This document shows positions 26,790 to 36,661 of a DNA stretch of 64,000 nt, in pieces. The notes beneath the pieces were generated by a model. The model was not told where the DNA came from. It saw only the letters and a list, made by a program, of their open reading frames with translations, and ran no database searches. Both the position numbers and the translations under genes were made by a program. The DNA is from Woronichinia naegeliana WA131 (GTDB lineage Bacteria > Cyanobacteriota > Cyanobacteriia > Cyanobacteriales > Microcystaceae), in assembly GCA_025370055.1 (NCBI GenBank), contig CP073041.1, positions 4,868,272 to 4,932,271 on the forward strand, written 5' to 3'. How positions within the stretch are numbered: the stretch's first letter is position 1; each line of letters starts with the position of its first letter.

Positions 26790-29005
26790 TAGACTTCGAT
26801 TTTCTCGGTGATCGTTGCCTGGTCTTCTGAATTTTGCTCTGCTTTAAATGCTGATTCTTCTCGCAGATGATTCAGAGATAGAACGAATAAATCCTCTACG
26901 CCATTGATCACTGCACCTAGGACGGGAATTTCAGCTTCAATAAATTGGTCAATGGCCTCTCTGAACAGGCTAGAACGAGTATAACCAGGACGAGTCACCA
27001 TCAGCAAACCATCGCTGGCCGGTTCTAACAAAAGCGCATCGTTGCAATGGGAAAGGGGCGGTGTATCAATAATGACGAAATCGAAACGGCCTCGAATATC
27101 CTTTAATAAAAGCTGCATTTCACTGGATTCCAACAGGGCAACCGGTTGTCGCAGTGGCCCCGGACTGGGCAAAATATAAAGATTCAGAATCGAAGGCACC
27201 AGATAAATAGATTCACTGCTATTAGCATAGTACTGTAGAGGATCTTTCTGAACACCGATAGGCACGTCAATTTCTAGCCAGTCAGCCTTAGAGGTAGTTC
27301 TTAAGTCTGCTTCGATTAAGAGGGTACGTTTATCGGCATTGGCCGCCGCGATCGCCAAATTATAGGCAGTTAAACTTTTTCCTTCCTGTTCACTCACACT
27401 GGTCACCAGAATCACCCTGGGAGAATCGGAAACCCGATAGCGTAGATTACTCCGCAGACGTTCATAAAAAGCAAGGTAAACAGAGTCAAGCTCTTCGCTG
27501 ACTAAAGCGGGAACTTCCTGATTGTGGAGCAAGCGTTTAGGGAGAACAGGCAGTTGACCCAATAACATCACGTCTCGCTCCGCTAGGGCTGTACGGATTT
27601 CCTCTGGGGTATGGAGACGATCATCTAACAGGGCCAACAAAAGGATGATCCCTAGGCCGGCCAGAATCCCCAAAACAATGCCGCCGATCAGAATCCAAGT
27701 GGGACTATAAATACGCCGTTGACGTTCTGATAGAGGTTGCACCGTTGCCGGTAAGGCGATCGCTAAACTTCCGGTTGTTTCCGCTTCCGCTGATTGAGCA
27801 TCGGCCAGGGCTGTCAAAATATTTTGATAAACGACCCGTTGAAATTCCACCGCCTGTACCAAACGAGCCTGGGTCAATTGTTGATCAGGAAATTTTTCGT
27901 ATTGCTGCCGTAATTCCTGTTCCGTCTTAACTACTGACTGCAATTGTTGTACTATACCAGCGCGCTGCGTTTGCAATACCAATAATTGAGAAGCCAACTG
28001 TTGACGACGCGGATCTAAACTACTATCTTGGCGAATTTGGGCCAATTGATTCGGAGCCGCTTTCAGACCTTGACGGCCAATTAATTCCTTAGCCCGTTCT
28101 TCGAGGAGTTTCTCATTCGACTTTTTCTCCTTCATTAGCTTGATTAGCGTCGGATGCTCTGGACGAAGATCTAATTTTAATCGTTCTAACTCTAGCTCTG
28201 TATTCAGAATCCGTGCTCTTAGGTTGCCCAGAATCGGATCAGCACTGAGGGCAACTGCCGTGTAGGCCTGTTCGGGCGTTAGTCCCAGTTGTTTGACTAA
28301 ATTCTTAATTTGACCGTCAATTTCCTGAAGTTGGAGATTGAGATCCCGTTGTTGTTGCTGACTACTGGTAATTCCCGTAAACAGGCTGCCATCTTGAATC
28401 GCTAGTAAACCGGCTCCCTGTTTGCTAATGTATTGATAAAAGCGAGATTCCGCTAGTCTTAAGTCTTTTTGTACTTTGCTTAGTCGTTGCGTTAAGGCTT
28501 CAATCCGACTGCGTAATTGGGAGGTATTGAGCCAGCGACTATAATTCACCATCTCCTGCATAAGCGTATTGAGAATTAACTGGGCTTTTGCGGCTGAATC
28601 CGGATCGGTTAATTCCAGTTGAATCATATCTGAAACCGCTTCTTTGCTACTATCTTCCGTTTTAGGAAAAGTAATTAGCAGTCGCTTATCCCGAATCACC
28701 AAGATTTGGTCAGAGGTTAACTTTAGTTTATCGGCTGTGTTTTTTAAAATATTGTAGGAAAGCAACATTTCCCGCGTAATGACTTTCCCTTGCTGTTGCA
28801 GTTGAGTTCCAGTACTGGTAAAAGCGGGGGGAGGGGTTCGGAGTGATAATTGCCCAACAACGCTAAAAGTCGGACGGGGAGGTATGGGAGGAGGTTGGGT
28901 GGCAATGACCGCCGCAATCCCAATTACGCCTGCGGTCGTCATCAAACCTAGCCAGGCATTTTGGCTAAGGGAAATCCAAAAACGTTTGATGATGGGAGGA
29001 GCCAT
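26789..29005 (-). CDS. Wzc/GumC-like exopolysaccharide tyrosine-kinase protein
   Basis: 738 residues. An N-terminal membrane segment (about 17-36) and Wzz-type periplasmic region with long coiled coils (about 140-400), a second membrane segment (WILIGGIVLGILAGLGIILL, about 440), then a cytoplasmic BY-kinase domain. The P-loop is SEQEGKSLT near residue 540, Walker A' is LLIEADLRT (Glu where Asp is usual) and Walker B is FVIIDTPP near 643. No tyrosine cluster is visible at the C-terminus. The TAG stop is formed with the first base of an IS630 remnant, so the native tail may be lost. Role: chain-length control and export of exopolysaccharide. ATG 29005 with TAGGAG upstream. Confidence 0.85.
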   Translation of the reverse strand: MAPPIIKRFWISLSQNAWLGLMTTAGVIGIAAVIATQPPPIPPRPTFSVVGQLSLRTPPPAFTSTGTQLQQQGKVITREMLLSYNILKNTADKLKLTSDQILVIRDKRLLITFPKTEDSSKEAVSDMIQLELTDPDSAAKAQLILNTLMQEMVNYSRWLNTSQLRSRIEALTQRLSKVQKDLRLAESRFYQYISKQGAGLLAIQDGSLFTGITSSQQQQRDLNLQLQEIDGQIKNLVKQLGLTPEQAYTAVALSADPILGNLRARILNTELELERLKLDLRPEHPTLIKLMKEKKSNEKLLEERAKELIGRQGLKAAPNQLAQIRQDSSLDPRRQQLASQLLVLQTQRAGIVQQLQSVVKTEQELRQQYEKFPDQQLTQARLVQAVEFQRVVYQNILTALADAQSAEAETTGSLAIALPATVQPLSERQRRIYSPTWILIGGIVLGILAGLGIILLLALLDDRLHTPEEIRTALAERDVMLLGQLPVLPKRLLHNQEVPALVSEELDSVYLAFYERLRSNLRYRVSDSPRVILVTSVSEQEGKSLTAYNLAIAAANADKRTLLIEADLRTTSKADWLEIDVPIGVQKDPLQYYANSSESIYLVPSILNLYILPSPGPLRQPVALLESSEMQLLLKDIRGRFDFVIIDTPPLSHCNDALLLEPASDGLLMVTRPGYTRSSLFREAIDQFIEAEIPVLGAVINGVEDLFVLSLNHLREESAFKAEQNSEDQATITEKIEV

Positions 29006-29273
29006 AGGAGAACTTCGAGTTGCAACTTAAGACTATCATTTTAGAGGAACTCATCGTTGCTGAGTCAAGGAGAAAGGCGATCGCCGCTTTAAATATTCCC
29101 TATACCCGATCCATGGCCAGTTCTTCGGTTATCCCTCGTTTAAGGGGTATCAGCCTCATTTCTAATGGTTGAAAAGACTTAGATGCTTTTATTTGTCAAA
29201 CTGACCAAGTTCTTTATTGAGCTAAAATTTAGGGACGCGATCGCGCAATTAGCTTATAGAAACCAAATCCTCG

Positions 29274-29654
29274 TTGTCTCTTAAATATTTAATAGATGAA
29301 AATGTAAATCCCCTCTATCCCACTCAACTACGATTAAAGCGACCTGAATTAGTCATTTTAGTTATTGGGGAACCTCTAACACCCAAAAAAGGGACTAAAG
29401 ATCCTGAAGTATTAGGCTGGTGTGAAGAATATGATTTTATTTTAGTCACTAATAACAGACGCTCAATGCCTGTTTACTTAAAAAACTATCTTCAGCAAGA
29501 TAGACATATTCCCTGTATTTTTATTCTTGATCCTCAGCTAAATATTGGTGAAAATATAGGGGAATTATTGCTTGTTGCTGAAATCTCCTTCGCTGATGAA
29601 TATCGGGATCAAATTATTTATTTATGGGATGACTTTTGCTTCTCCTCTGCTTAG
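29274..29654 (+). CDS. DUF5615 PIN-like protein
   Basis: 126 residues, probably from TTG 29274 (SLKYLIDENVNPLYPTQLR); no in-frame ATG lies near the beginning. The acidic pair in YLIDENV, then DPEVLGWCEEYDFILVTNNR with the second acidic motif, match DUF5615-type PIN-like nucleases, which are toxin-like members usually paired with a DUF433 antitoxin. No DUF433 gene is seen upstream in 29006-29273, only HIP1-containing spacer. So it is an orphan, or the start and partner were lost. Confidence 0.7.
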   Translation: MSLKYLIDENVNPLYPTQLRLKRPELVILVIGEPLTPKKGTKDPEVLGWCEEYDFILVTNNRRSMPVYLKNYLQQDRHIPCIFILDPQLNIGENIGELLLVAEISFADEYRDQIIYLWDDFCFSSA

Positions 29655-29995
29655 ACTGACAAAAGAGAGATAATCATTGATCGGCGATCGCTGATTTTGC
29701 TTCCGAGAGACGTTTAAATTCTTCATCAGCATTTGTAACAAAATTTAACATTCGCCCTAACCCTTATATCTACTAGCTTTGTAGTAATTGACCATTAGAA
29801 CAGGGGGTTGCTTTTTTTGTATTTATTGTTGCTTTTTTTGTATTTATTGATAGACTATCGAAAGTTAGCCCACTCAGAATCCTATTTAATTTCAATATTG
29901 CTGGAATAACTTCTGTTGTTAGAGATTCTCTTTTTCGCGGCTCTAAAGTTTTTAGATCATTCTCAATCAATATAGTCACTTAGCTCATTACTTCT
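29655..29995. other. Intergenic region before the RTX gene
   Basis: No supported gene. It holds one GCGATCGC, and a perfect 21-bp direct repeat of GTTGCTTTTTTTGTATTTAT (two copies at about 29808-29850). A 68-codon minus-strand frame (29773-29979, GTG start) spans the repeat, but has no recognisable domain. The promoter of the large RTX gene should lie here. Confidence 0.55.
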
Positions 29996-32900
29996 ATGAC
30001 CATTAACTCTACCTTGACTCTTGCCTATGACCAACTTGGCAACTTTGCGGGTTTGGAAAATTTCTGGAGTTTGTTTGATACGGCGTTTGGAACCAATTAT
30101 GATCGCACAATGGCTTTAACCTTTCAGTCGAAATGGTTGGCGGGAGATTTTAGTCTGTTTCCCACCATTGAGGTGGTGGGTGATGAGGTGTTGGGAACGG
30201 CTAATGGGGCCTATGGCAGCAATAATACGATTTATGTATCTGAGCAGTTTTTGAGTACGGCAAGTGAGTTGTCTTTAGTGGCTTTGCTGTTGGAGGAGTA
30301 TGGGCATTTTGTGGATGCTCAGGTTAATGCGGTGGATAGTGCGGGGGATGAGGGAGCGATTTTTGCAGCTTTGGTTGCGGGTGAGAGTCTGGATGTTTTG
30401 GCTTTACAGACTTTGAGGGCTGAGGATGATCATGGAACTATTACGGTAAATGGGCAAGTTATTCAGGTAGAGAAGCAGGATTTTACGGGAACAGATGGTG
30501 ATGACAATCTTACAGGAACTTCTGGGAACGATAATATTTATGGCTTGGCGGGTAATGACACGCTAAATGGTGTTGCAGGCAATGACCTCTTACAAGGAGG
30601 TTATGCAAACGATACTCTCTATGGTGGGGCAGGAAATGACTTATTCGCTCTAGAGTATTTTAGTGCTTCTGGATACACCCAAAATACTGACATCATAGAA
30701 GACTTTGTTTCTGGTCAAGATAAAATTGATGTAAGCAGTTTAGGGATAGGAGACTTTAATACTATTCTGGTTCTTTTAGGGGAGGATGAGCTTGGTACTG
30801 CTCAATTAACGACTCAATACAACTTGTATGATGGTGACTACTTCTATCGTCTTAAAGTCAATGATTTTCGAGCTAATCAATTACAGGCAAGCAACTTTAA
30901 TTTTAATACCTTAAATGCTAGTACAATAATCACAGGAACAGATTATCGAGATGATTTATTTGGTGGGTTAGGTAATGATACTCTCAACGGCAACAATAGC
31001 AATGATCGTCTCTTTGGTGAACAAGGTAATGACCTTTTACGAGGAGGTTATGCAAACGATACCCTCTATGGTGGGGCAGGAAATGACTTATTCGCTCTAG
31101 AGTATTTTAGTGCTTCTGGATACACCCAAAATACTGACATCATAGAAGACTTTGTTTCTGGTCAAGATAAAATTGATGTAAGCAGTTTAGGGGTAGGAGA
31201 CTTTAATACTATTCTGGTTCTTTTAGGGGAGGATGAGCTTGGTACTGCTCAATTAACGACTCAATACAACTTGTATGATGGTGACTACTTCTATCGTCTT
31301 AAAGTCAATGGTTTTCGAGCTAATCAATTACAGGCAAGCAACTTTAATTTTAATACCTTAAATGCTAGTACAATAATCACAGGAACAGATTATCGAGATG
31401 ATTTATTTGGTGGGTTAGGTAATGATACTCTCAACGGCAACAATAGCAATGATCGTCTCTTTGGTGAACAAGGTAATGACCTTTTACGAGGAGGTTATGC
31501 AAACGATACCCTCTATGGTGGGGCAGGAAATGACTTATTCGCTCTAGAGTATTTTAGTGCTTCTGGATACACCCAAAATACTGACATCATAGAAGACTTT
31601 GTTTCTGGTCAAGATAAAATTGATGTAAGCAGTTTAGGGGTAGGAGACTTTAATACTATTCTGGTTCTTTTAGGGGAGGATGAGCTTGGTACTGCTCAAT
31701 TAACGACTCAATACAACTTGTATGATGGTGACTACTTCTATCGTCTTAAAGTCAATGGTTTTCGAGCTAATCAATTACAGGCAAGCAACTTTAATTTTAA
31801 TACCTTAAATGCTAGTACAATAATCACAGGAACAGATTATCGAGATGATTTATTTGGTGGGTTAGGTAATGATACTCTCAACGGCAACAATAGCAATGAT
31901 CGTCTCTTTGGTGAACAAGGTAATGACCTTTTACGAGGAGGTTATGCAAACGATACTCTCTATGGTGGGGCAGGAAATGACTTATTCGCTCTAGAGTATT
32001 TTAGTGCTTCTGGATACACCCAAAATACTGACATCATAGAAGACTTTGTTTCTGGTCAAGATAAAATTGATGTAAGCAGTTTAGGGGTAGGAGACTTTAA
32101 TACTATTCTGGTTCTTTTAGGGGAGGATGAGCTTGGTACTGCTCAATTAACGACTCAATACAACTTGTATGATGGTGACTACTTCTATCGTCTTAAAGTC
32201 AATGATTTTCGAGCTAATCAATTACAGGCAAGCAACTTTAATTTTAATACCTTAAATGCTAGTACAATAATCACAGGAACAGATTATCGAGATGATTTAT
32301 TTGGTGGGTTAGGTAATGATACTCTCAACGGCAACAATAGCAATGATCGTCTCTTTGGTGAACAAGGTAATGACCTTTTACGAGGAGGTTATGCAAACGA
32401 TACTCTCTATGGTGGGGCAGGAAATGACTTATTCGCTCTAGAGTATTTTAGTGCTTCTGGATACACCCAAAATACTGACATCATAGAAGACTTTGTTTCT
32501 GGTCAAGATAAAATTGATGTAAGCAGTTTAGGGGTAGGAGACTTTAATACTATTCTGGTTCTTTTAGGGGAGGATGAGCTTGGTACTGCTCAATTAACGA
32601 CTCAATACAACTTGTATGATGGTGACTACTTCTATCGTCTTAAAGTCAATGGTTTTCGAGCTAATCAATTACAGGCAAGCAACTTTAATTTTAATACCTT
32701 AAATGCTAGTACAATAATCACAGGAACAGATTATCGAGATGATTTATTTGGTGGGTTAGGTAATGATACTCTCAACGGCAACAATAGCAATGATCGTCTC
32801 TTTGGTGAACAAGGTAATGACCTTTTACGAGGAGGTTATGCAAACGATACTCTCTATGGTGGAGCAGATGACGATACTGCTATTTATTCTGGGACTCGTT

Positions 32901-35900
32901 CTCAATATTCCTGGACGACTATTTCTGGGGGATTTCGTATTACCGATTCCGTTAGTAATCGAGACGGAATTGACACTTTGTACGGTATCCAAAAACTAAA
33001 ATTCTCTGATCAAACTGTAACCATCGCTCCTGTTGAAAATATTCTCCCAACTCTTGCGATTAATGACATCACTATCAGTGAAGGCAATAGCGGTACAAAA
33101 AACGCAACTTTTACTGTTACTCGCACTGGTACAGCAACCAACTCCATCACTGTTAGTTATGCAACTACTAACGGCACAGCAACAGCAGGTAGTGACTACA
33201 CCTCCACCAACGGAACCTTAACTTTTGCTACCACCGAAACCAGCAAAACCATTAACGTTGTAATTACTGGTGATACCACCGTAGAAGCCAATGAAACCTT
33301 CTTTGTTAATCTCTCTGGTGCGACCAACGCCACAATCGCTGATAATCAAGGGCTAGGTACAATCACCAATGATGATTTACCCAGTATTAATCTTAGTCCT
33401 AATGGTCAAACCATTGTCGAAGGCTTAACCAGTCCCCAAAACCTGAGTTATACCGTTAGCTTATCTGGCAGTAGCACTCAAACCATTACCGTTCAGTATA
33501 ACACTGCCAATGGAACCGCTTTAGCTGGCTCAGACTATACCGCAACAACGGGAACCCTCACCTTTAACCCTGGTGTCACCAGTCAAACGATTTCAATTCC
33601 CATTCTTAATGATTCTGTTAATGAAGCCAATGAAACCTTTACGGTTAAGTTAACGAGTCCTACCAATGCAATCTTAGGGGGAACAGCGACAGTAACAACC
33701 ACCATTAGCGATACTCTTTCCGCTTCGACTACCACGACCCTACCCACTAATGTCGAAAATCTAACTCTCACCGGCTCTAGTATTATTAATGGTACGGGCA
33801 ATACGGGAAACAATGTTCTAACTGGCAACAGTGCCAATAACACCCTCAATGGCGGCGATGGCAACGATACCCTCAATGGTGGTGCAGGCAATGATAGCTT
33901 GATTGGTGGTAATGGCAACGATTATGCCTACTATTACAGTTCAACTGGAAGTGTCACCGTTAACTTAGGAACAGGAATTGCCAGTGATGGTTTAGGAGGA
34001 ACCGATACCCTCTCTCAAATCGAGAATGTTCAAGGCTCCAATATCGCAGGGGATAATATTACTGGTAGTACTGGCAATAATGTACTGTATGGTTATGGCG
34101 GCAATGACATCCTCAACGGTGGCGATGGTAATGACACCTTAATTGGTGGAGCCGGCAATGATAGCCTGATTGGTGGAAATGGTAACGATTATGCTTACTA
34201 TTACTCAGCAACAGGAGTAGTGACAGTTAACCTTGGCACAGGAACAGCCAGCGATGGGGAAGGAGGAACTGATACCCTCTCTCAAATCGAGAATGTTCAA
34301 GGCTCCAATACCGCAGGGGATAATATCACGGGTAGTACCAGCAACAATGTACTATATGGCTATGGTGGTAATGATATCCTCAACGGGGGTGCAGGATTTG
34401 ATACTCTGATTGGAGGACTAGGTAATGATATTTACCAAGTCGATAGCACTACTGATGTCATTACTGAAAATGCCAGTGAAGGAACCGACACCATTCAATC
34501 CTCTGTCACCTTTACCATCGCTTCTCTAGCTAATATTGAAAACCTGACTCTCACCGGTTCTAGTGCCATCAATGGGACAGGCAATACAGGGAACAATGTT
34601 CTGGCCGGCAACAGTGCCATTAATACCCTTAATGGCGGCGATGGTAACGATACCCTTAATGGCGGTGATGGCAACGATACCCTCAATGGTGGTGCAGGTA
34701 ATGATAGCTTGATTGGTGGTAATGGCAACGATTATGCCTACTATTACAGTTCAACTGGAAGTGTCACCGTTAACTTAGGAACAGGAATTGCCAGTGATGG
34801 TTTAGGAGGAACCGATACCCTCTCTCAAATCGAGAATGTTCAAGGCTCCAATATCGCAGGGGATAATATTACTGGTAGTACTGGCAATAATGTACTGTAT
34901 GGTTATGGCGGCAATGACATCCTCAACGGTGGCGATGGTAATGACACCTTAATTGGTGGAGCCGGCAATGATAGCCTGATTGGTGGAAATGGTAACGATT
35001 ATGCTTACTATTACTCAGCAACAGGAGTAGTGGCAGTTAACCTTGGCACAGGAACAGCCAGCGATGGGGAAGGAGGAACTGATACCCTCTCTCAAATCGA
35101 GAATGTTCAAGGCTCCAATACCGCAGGGGATAATATCACGGGTAGTACCAGCAACAATGTACTATATGGCTATGGTGGTAATGATATCCTCAACGGGGGT
35201 GCAGGAGTTGATACTCTGATTGGAGGACTAGGTAATGATATTTACCAAGTCGATAGCACTACTGATGTCATTACTGAAAATGCCAGTGAAGGAACCGACA
35301 CCATTCAATCCTCTGTCACCTTTACCATCGCTCCTCTAGCTAACATCGAAAACCTGACCTTAACGGGTTCTAGTGTTATTAACGGCACGGGCAATACTGC
35401 CAACAACATTCTTACAGGCAATACTGCCAACAATACTCTCAATGGTGGTGATGGCAATGACACCTTAAATGGTAATACAGGAGTCGATACCTTAATCGGA
35501 GGTTTAGGTAATGATATTTACCAAGTGGATAGCACCACCGATGTCATTACGGAAAATGCCAACGAAGGAACCGACACGATTCAATCTTCTGTCACCTATA
35601 CGATCACCTCTCTAGCTAACATCGAAAACCTGACCTTAACAGGTTCTAGCGTCATTAACGGTACAGGCAATGCTGCCAATAACATTCTCACAGGCAATAC
35701 GGCCAATAACACCCTAAATGGTGGTGATGGCAATGATACCCTTAATGGCGGTGCAGGCAATGATAGCTTGATTGGCGGTAATGGCAACGATTTTGCTTAC
35801 TATTACAGTTCCACTGCCAGCGTTACAGTCAATTTAATAACGGGAACCGCCAGTGATGGTTTAGGCGGAACTGATACCCTCTCCCAAATTGAGAATGTCC

Positions 35901-36571
35901 AAGGCTCCAATACCGCAGGAGACAATCTCACAGGGGATGCCAATAATAATACGCTTTATGGCTATGGCGGTAATGACACCCTCAATGGTGGGGATGGCAA
36001 TGATATCTTAATCGGTGGGACAGGCAATGATCTTTTAACAGGTGGTAATGGAACCGATACTGCCTACTATTACACCGTCACAGGAGCAGTAACAGCTAAC
36101 CTGGCCACTGGAACCGCGAATGATGGAGAAGGGGGAACCGATACCCTTTCCCAAATTGAAAATATCCAAGGCTCCAATACTGCAAGCGATAATCTCACTG
36201 GCAATACAGGTGTTAACGTTCTTTACGGTTATGGCGGTGCAGATATTCTCACAGGTGGAGGCGGTAATGATCTTCTCTATGTCGGCAGTGATACGGTTAA
36301 AGACACCGTTAACTATACCAGTGGTGATGGGGTTGATACCGTTTACAACTTTGTACGTGGAGTCGGTGGAGATCTGCTCAAATTCACTGGCATAAACGCT
36401 ATTGATATCCAGGTTTCTGGCACGAGTACCCTGTTTAAAGTGGGTGATGGAGTAACTGGTAACTCTGGCTTTGGTACTGGAACCTTACTATTAACCACCA
36501 GTGCCACGTCGGGTTTTGTGGCCGCTGATGTCAATGTCAATCTCCTAGGGGCAACCTTTGCTTTTAGTTAA
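29996..36571 (+). CDS. Giant RTX / Calx-beta calcium-binding secreted protein
   Basis: 2191 residues, no Sec signal. Residues 1-150 form the N-terminal domain common to cyanobacterial RTX proteins (LLLEEYGHFVDAQVN; only part of a zinc-protease-like motif, EEYGH rather than HExxH). Residues about 160-200 are GGxGxDxLx RTX nonapeptides, followed by five 149-residue repeats (202-946), each with an RTX stretch and a beta-rich block (SGQDKIDVSSLG, then GDYFYRLKVN). Two Calx-beta domains follow (about 1017-1240), then a long RTX array with a repeated 270-residue module. The C-terminus DVNVNLLGATFAFS suits type I secretion. Inferred role: surface or extracellular calcium-dependent adhesin or matrix protein. 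No T1SS genes are in the window. Confidence 0.88.
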   Translation: MTINSTLTLAYDQLGNFAGLENFWSLFDTAFGTNYDRTMALTFQSKWLAGDFSLFPTIEVVGDEVLGTANGAYGSNNTIYVSEQFLSTASELSLVALLLEEYGHFVDAQVNAVDSAGDEGAIFAALVAGESLDVLALQTLRAEDDHGTITVNGQVIQVEKQDFTGTDGDDNLTGTSGNDNIYGLAGNDTLNGVAGNDLLQGGYANDTLYGGAGNDLFALEYFSASGYTQNTDIIEDFVSGQDKIDVSSLGIGDFNTILVLLGEDELGTAQLTTQYNLYDGDYFYRLKVNDFRANQLQASNFNFNTLNASTIITGTDYRDDLFGGLGNDTLNGNNSNDRLFGEQGNDLLRGGYANDTLYGGAGNDLFALEYFSASGYTQNTDIIEDFVSGQDKIDVSSLGVGDFNTILVLLGEDELGTAQLTTQYNLYDGDYFYRLKVNGFRANQLQASNFNFNTLNASTIITGTDYRDDLFGGLGNDTLNGNNSNDRLFGEQGNDLLRGGYANDTLYGGAGNDLFALEYFSASGYTQNTDIIEDFVSGQDKIDVSSLGVGDFNTILVLLGEDELGTAQLTTQYNLYDGDYFYRLKVNGFRANQLQASNFNFNTLNASTIITGTDYRDDLFGGLGNDTLNGNNSNDRLFGEQGNDLLRGGYANDTLYGGAGNDLFALEYFSASGYTQNTDIIEDFVSGQDKIDVSSLGVGDFNTILVLLGEDELGTAQLTTQYNLYDGDYFYRLKVNDFRANQLQASNFNFNTLNASTIITGTDYRDDLFGGLGNDTLNGNNSNDRLFGEQGNDLLRGGYANDTLYGGAGNDLFALEYFSASGYTQNTDIIEDFVSGQDKIDVSSLGVGDFNTILVLLGEDELGTAQLTTQYNLYDGDYFYRLKVNGFRANQLQASNFNFNTLNASTIITGTDYRDDLFGGLGNDTLNGNNSNDRLFGEQGNDLLRGGYANDTLYGGADDDTAIYSGTRSQYSWTTISGGFRITDSVSNRDGIDTLYGIQKLKFSDQTVTIAPVENILPTLAINDITISEGNSGTKNATFTVTRTGTATNSITVSYATTNGTATAGSDYTSTNGTLTFATTETSKTINVVITGDTTVEANETFFVNLSGATNATIADNQGLGTITNDDLPSINLSPNGQTIVEGLTSPQNLSYTVSLSGSSTQTITVQYNTANGTALAGSDYTATTGTLTFNPGVTSQTISIPILNDSVNEANETFTVKLTSPTNAILGGTATVTTTISDTLSASTTTTLPTNVENLTLTGSSIINGTGNTGNNVLTGNSANNTLNGGDGNDTLNGGAGNDSLIGGNGNDYAYYYSSTGSVTVNLGTGIASDGLGGTDTLSQIENVQGSNIAGDNITGSTGNNVLYGYGGNDILNGGDGNDTLIGGAGNDSLIGGNGNDYAYYYSATGVVTVNLGTGTASDGEGGTDTLSQIENVQGSNTAGDNITGSTSNNVLYGYGGNDILNGGAGFDTLIGGLGNDIYQVDSTTDVITENASEGTDTIQSSVTFTIASLANIENLTLTGSSAINGTGNTGNNVLAGNSAINTLNGGDGNDTLNGGDGNDTLNGGAGNDSLIGGNGNDYAYYYSSTGSVTVNLGTGIASDGLGGTDTLSQIENVQGSNIAGDNITGSTGNNVLYGYGGNDILNGGDGNDTLIGGAGNDSLIGGNGNDYAYYYSATGVVAVNLGTGTASDGEGGTDTLSQIENVQGSNTAGDNITGSTSNNVLYGYGGNDILNGGAGVDTLIGGLGNDIYQVDSTTDVITENASEGTDTIQSSVTFTIAPLANIENLTLTGSSVINGTGNTANNILTGNTANNTLNGGDGNDTLNGNTGVDTLIGGLGNDIYQVDSTTDVITENANEGTDTIQSSVTYTITSLANIENLTLTGSSVINGTGNAANNILTGNTANNTLNGGDGNDTLNGGAGNDSLIGGNGNDFAYYYSSTASVTVNLITGTASDGLGGTDTLSQIENVQGSNTAGDNLTGDANNNTLYGYGGNDTLNGGDGNDILIGGTGNDLLTGGNGTDTAYYYTVTGAVTANLATGTANDGEGGTDTLSQIENIQGSNTASDNLTGNTGVNVLYGYGGADILTGGGGNDLLYVGSDTVKDTVNYTSGDGVDTVYNFVRGVGGDLLKFTGINAIDIQVSGTSTLFKVGDGVTGNSGFGTGTLLLTTSATSGFVAADVNVNLLGATFAFS
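30601..32835 (+). repeat. Five 447-bp tandem repeats in the RTX gene
   Basis: Copies start at 30601, 31048, 31495, 31942 and 32389 with exactly 447 bp (149 codons) each; a partial sixth start at 32836 diverges after about 30 bp. Copies differ only at a few bases (for example I/V before GDFNT, D/G in LKVNxFRA, and ATACC/ATACT). Divergence this low in coding DNA indicates recent unequal crossing-over or gene conversion. The copy number may vary between strains. Confidence 0.95.
33845..35350 (+). repeat. Two large direct repeats (offset 810 bp) in the RTX array
   Basis: The block beginning at about 33920 (GATTATGCCTACTATTACAG) recurs at about 34730 and stays almost identical for about 640 bp, through VDSTTDVITENASEGTDTIQ. 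Differences are few, for example GFDTL versus GVDTL and VTVNLG versus VAVNLG. A third, more diverged relative runs from 35420 to 36060. The second expansion is separate from the 447-bp series upstream. Confidence 0.88.
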
Positions 36572-36661
36572 GCCAAAATTCTGAATCACTACCCCAGGTT
36601 TCCTAAGAATGGTATCGTATGGGGTGATTAGTTTAGATCAACAGGAACAGTGACCCAGGGC

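Noticed and set aside
29773-29979. 68-codon minus-strand frame with GTG start
   Set aside because: Its C-terminal half is a 21-bp tandem repeat (TINTKKA); no family, no Shine-Dalgarno. Left as intergenic.
30601-32835. CRISPR or satellite array
   Set aside because: The 447-bp repeats are in frame and encode RTX protein.
33583-33918. Minus-strand proline/leucine-rich frames in the RTX gene (also 34495-34728, 35596-35787)
   Set aside because: Antisense of GGxGND repeats; they recur with the repeats and have no start signals.
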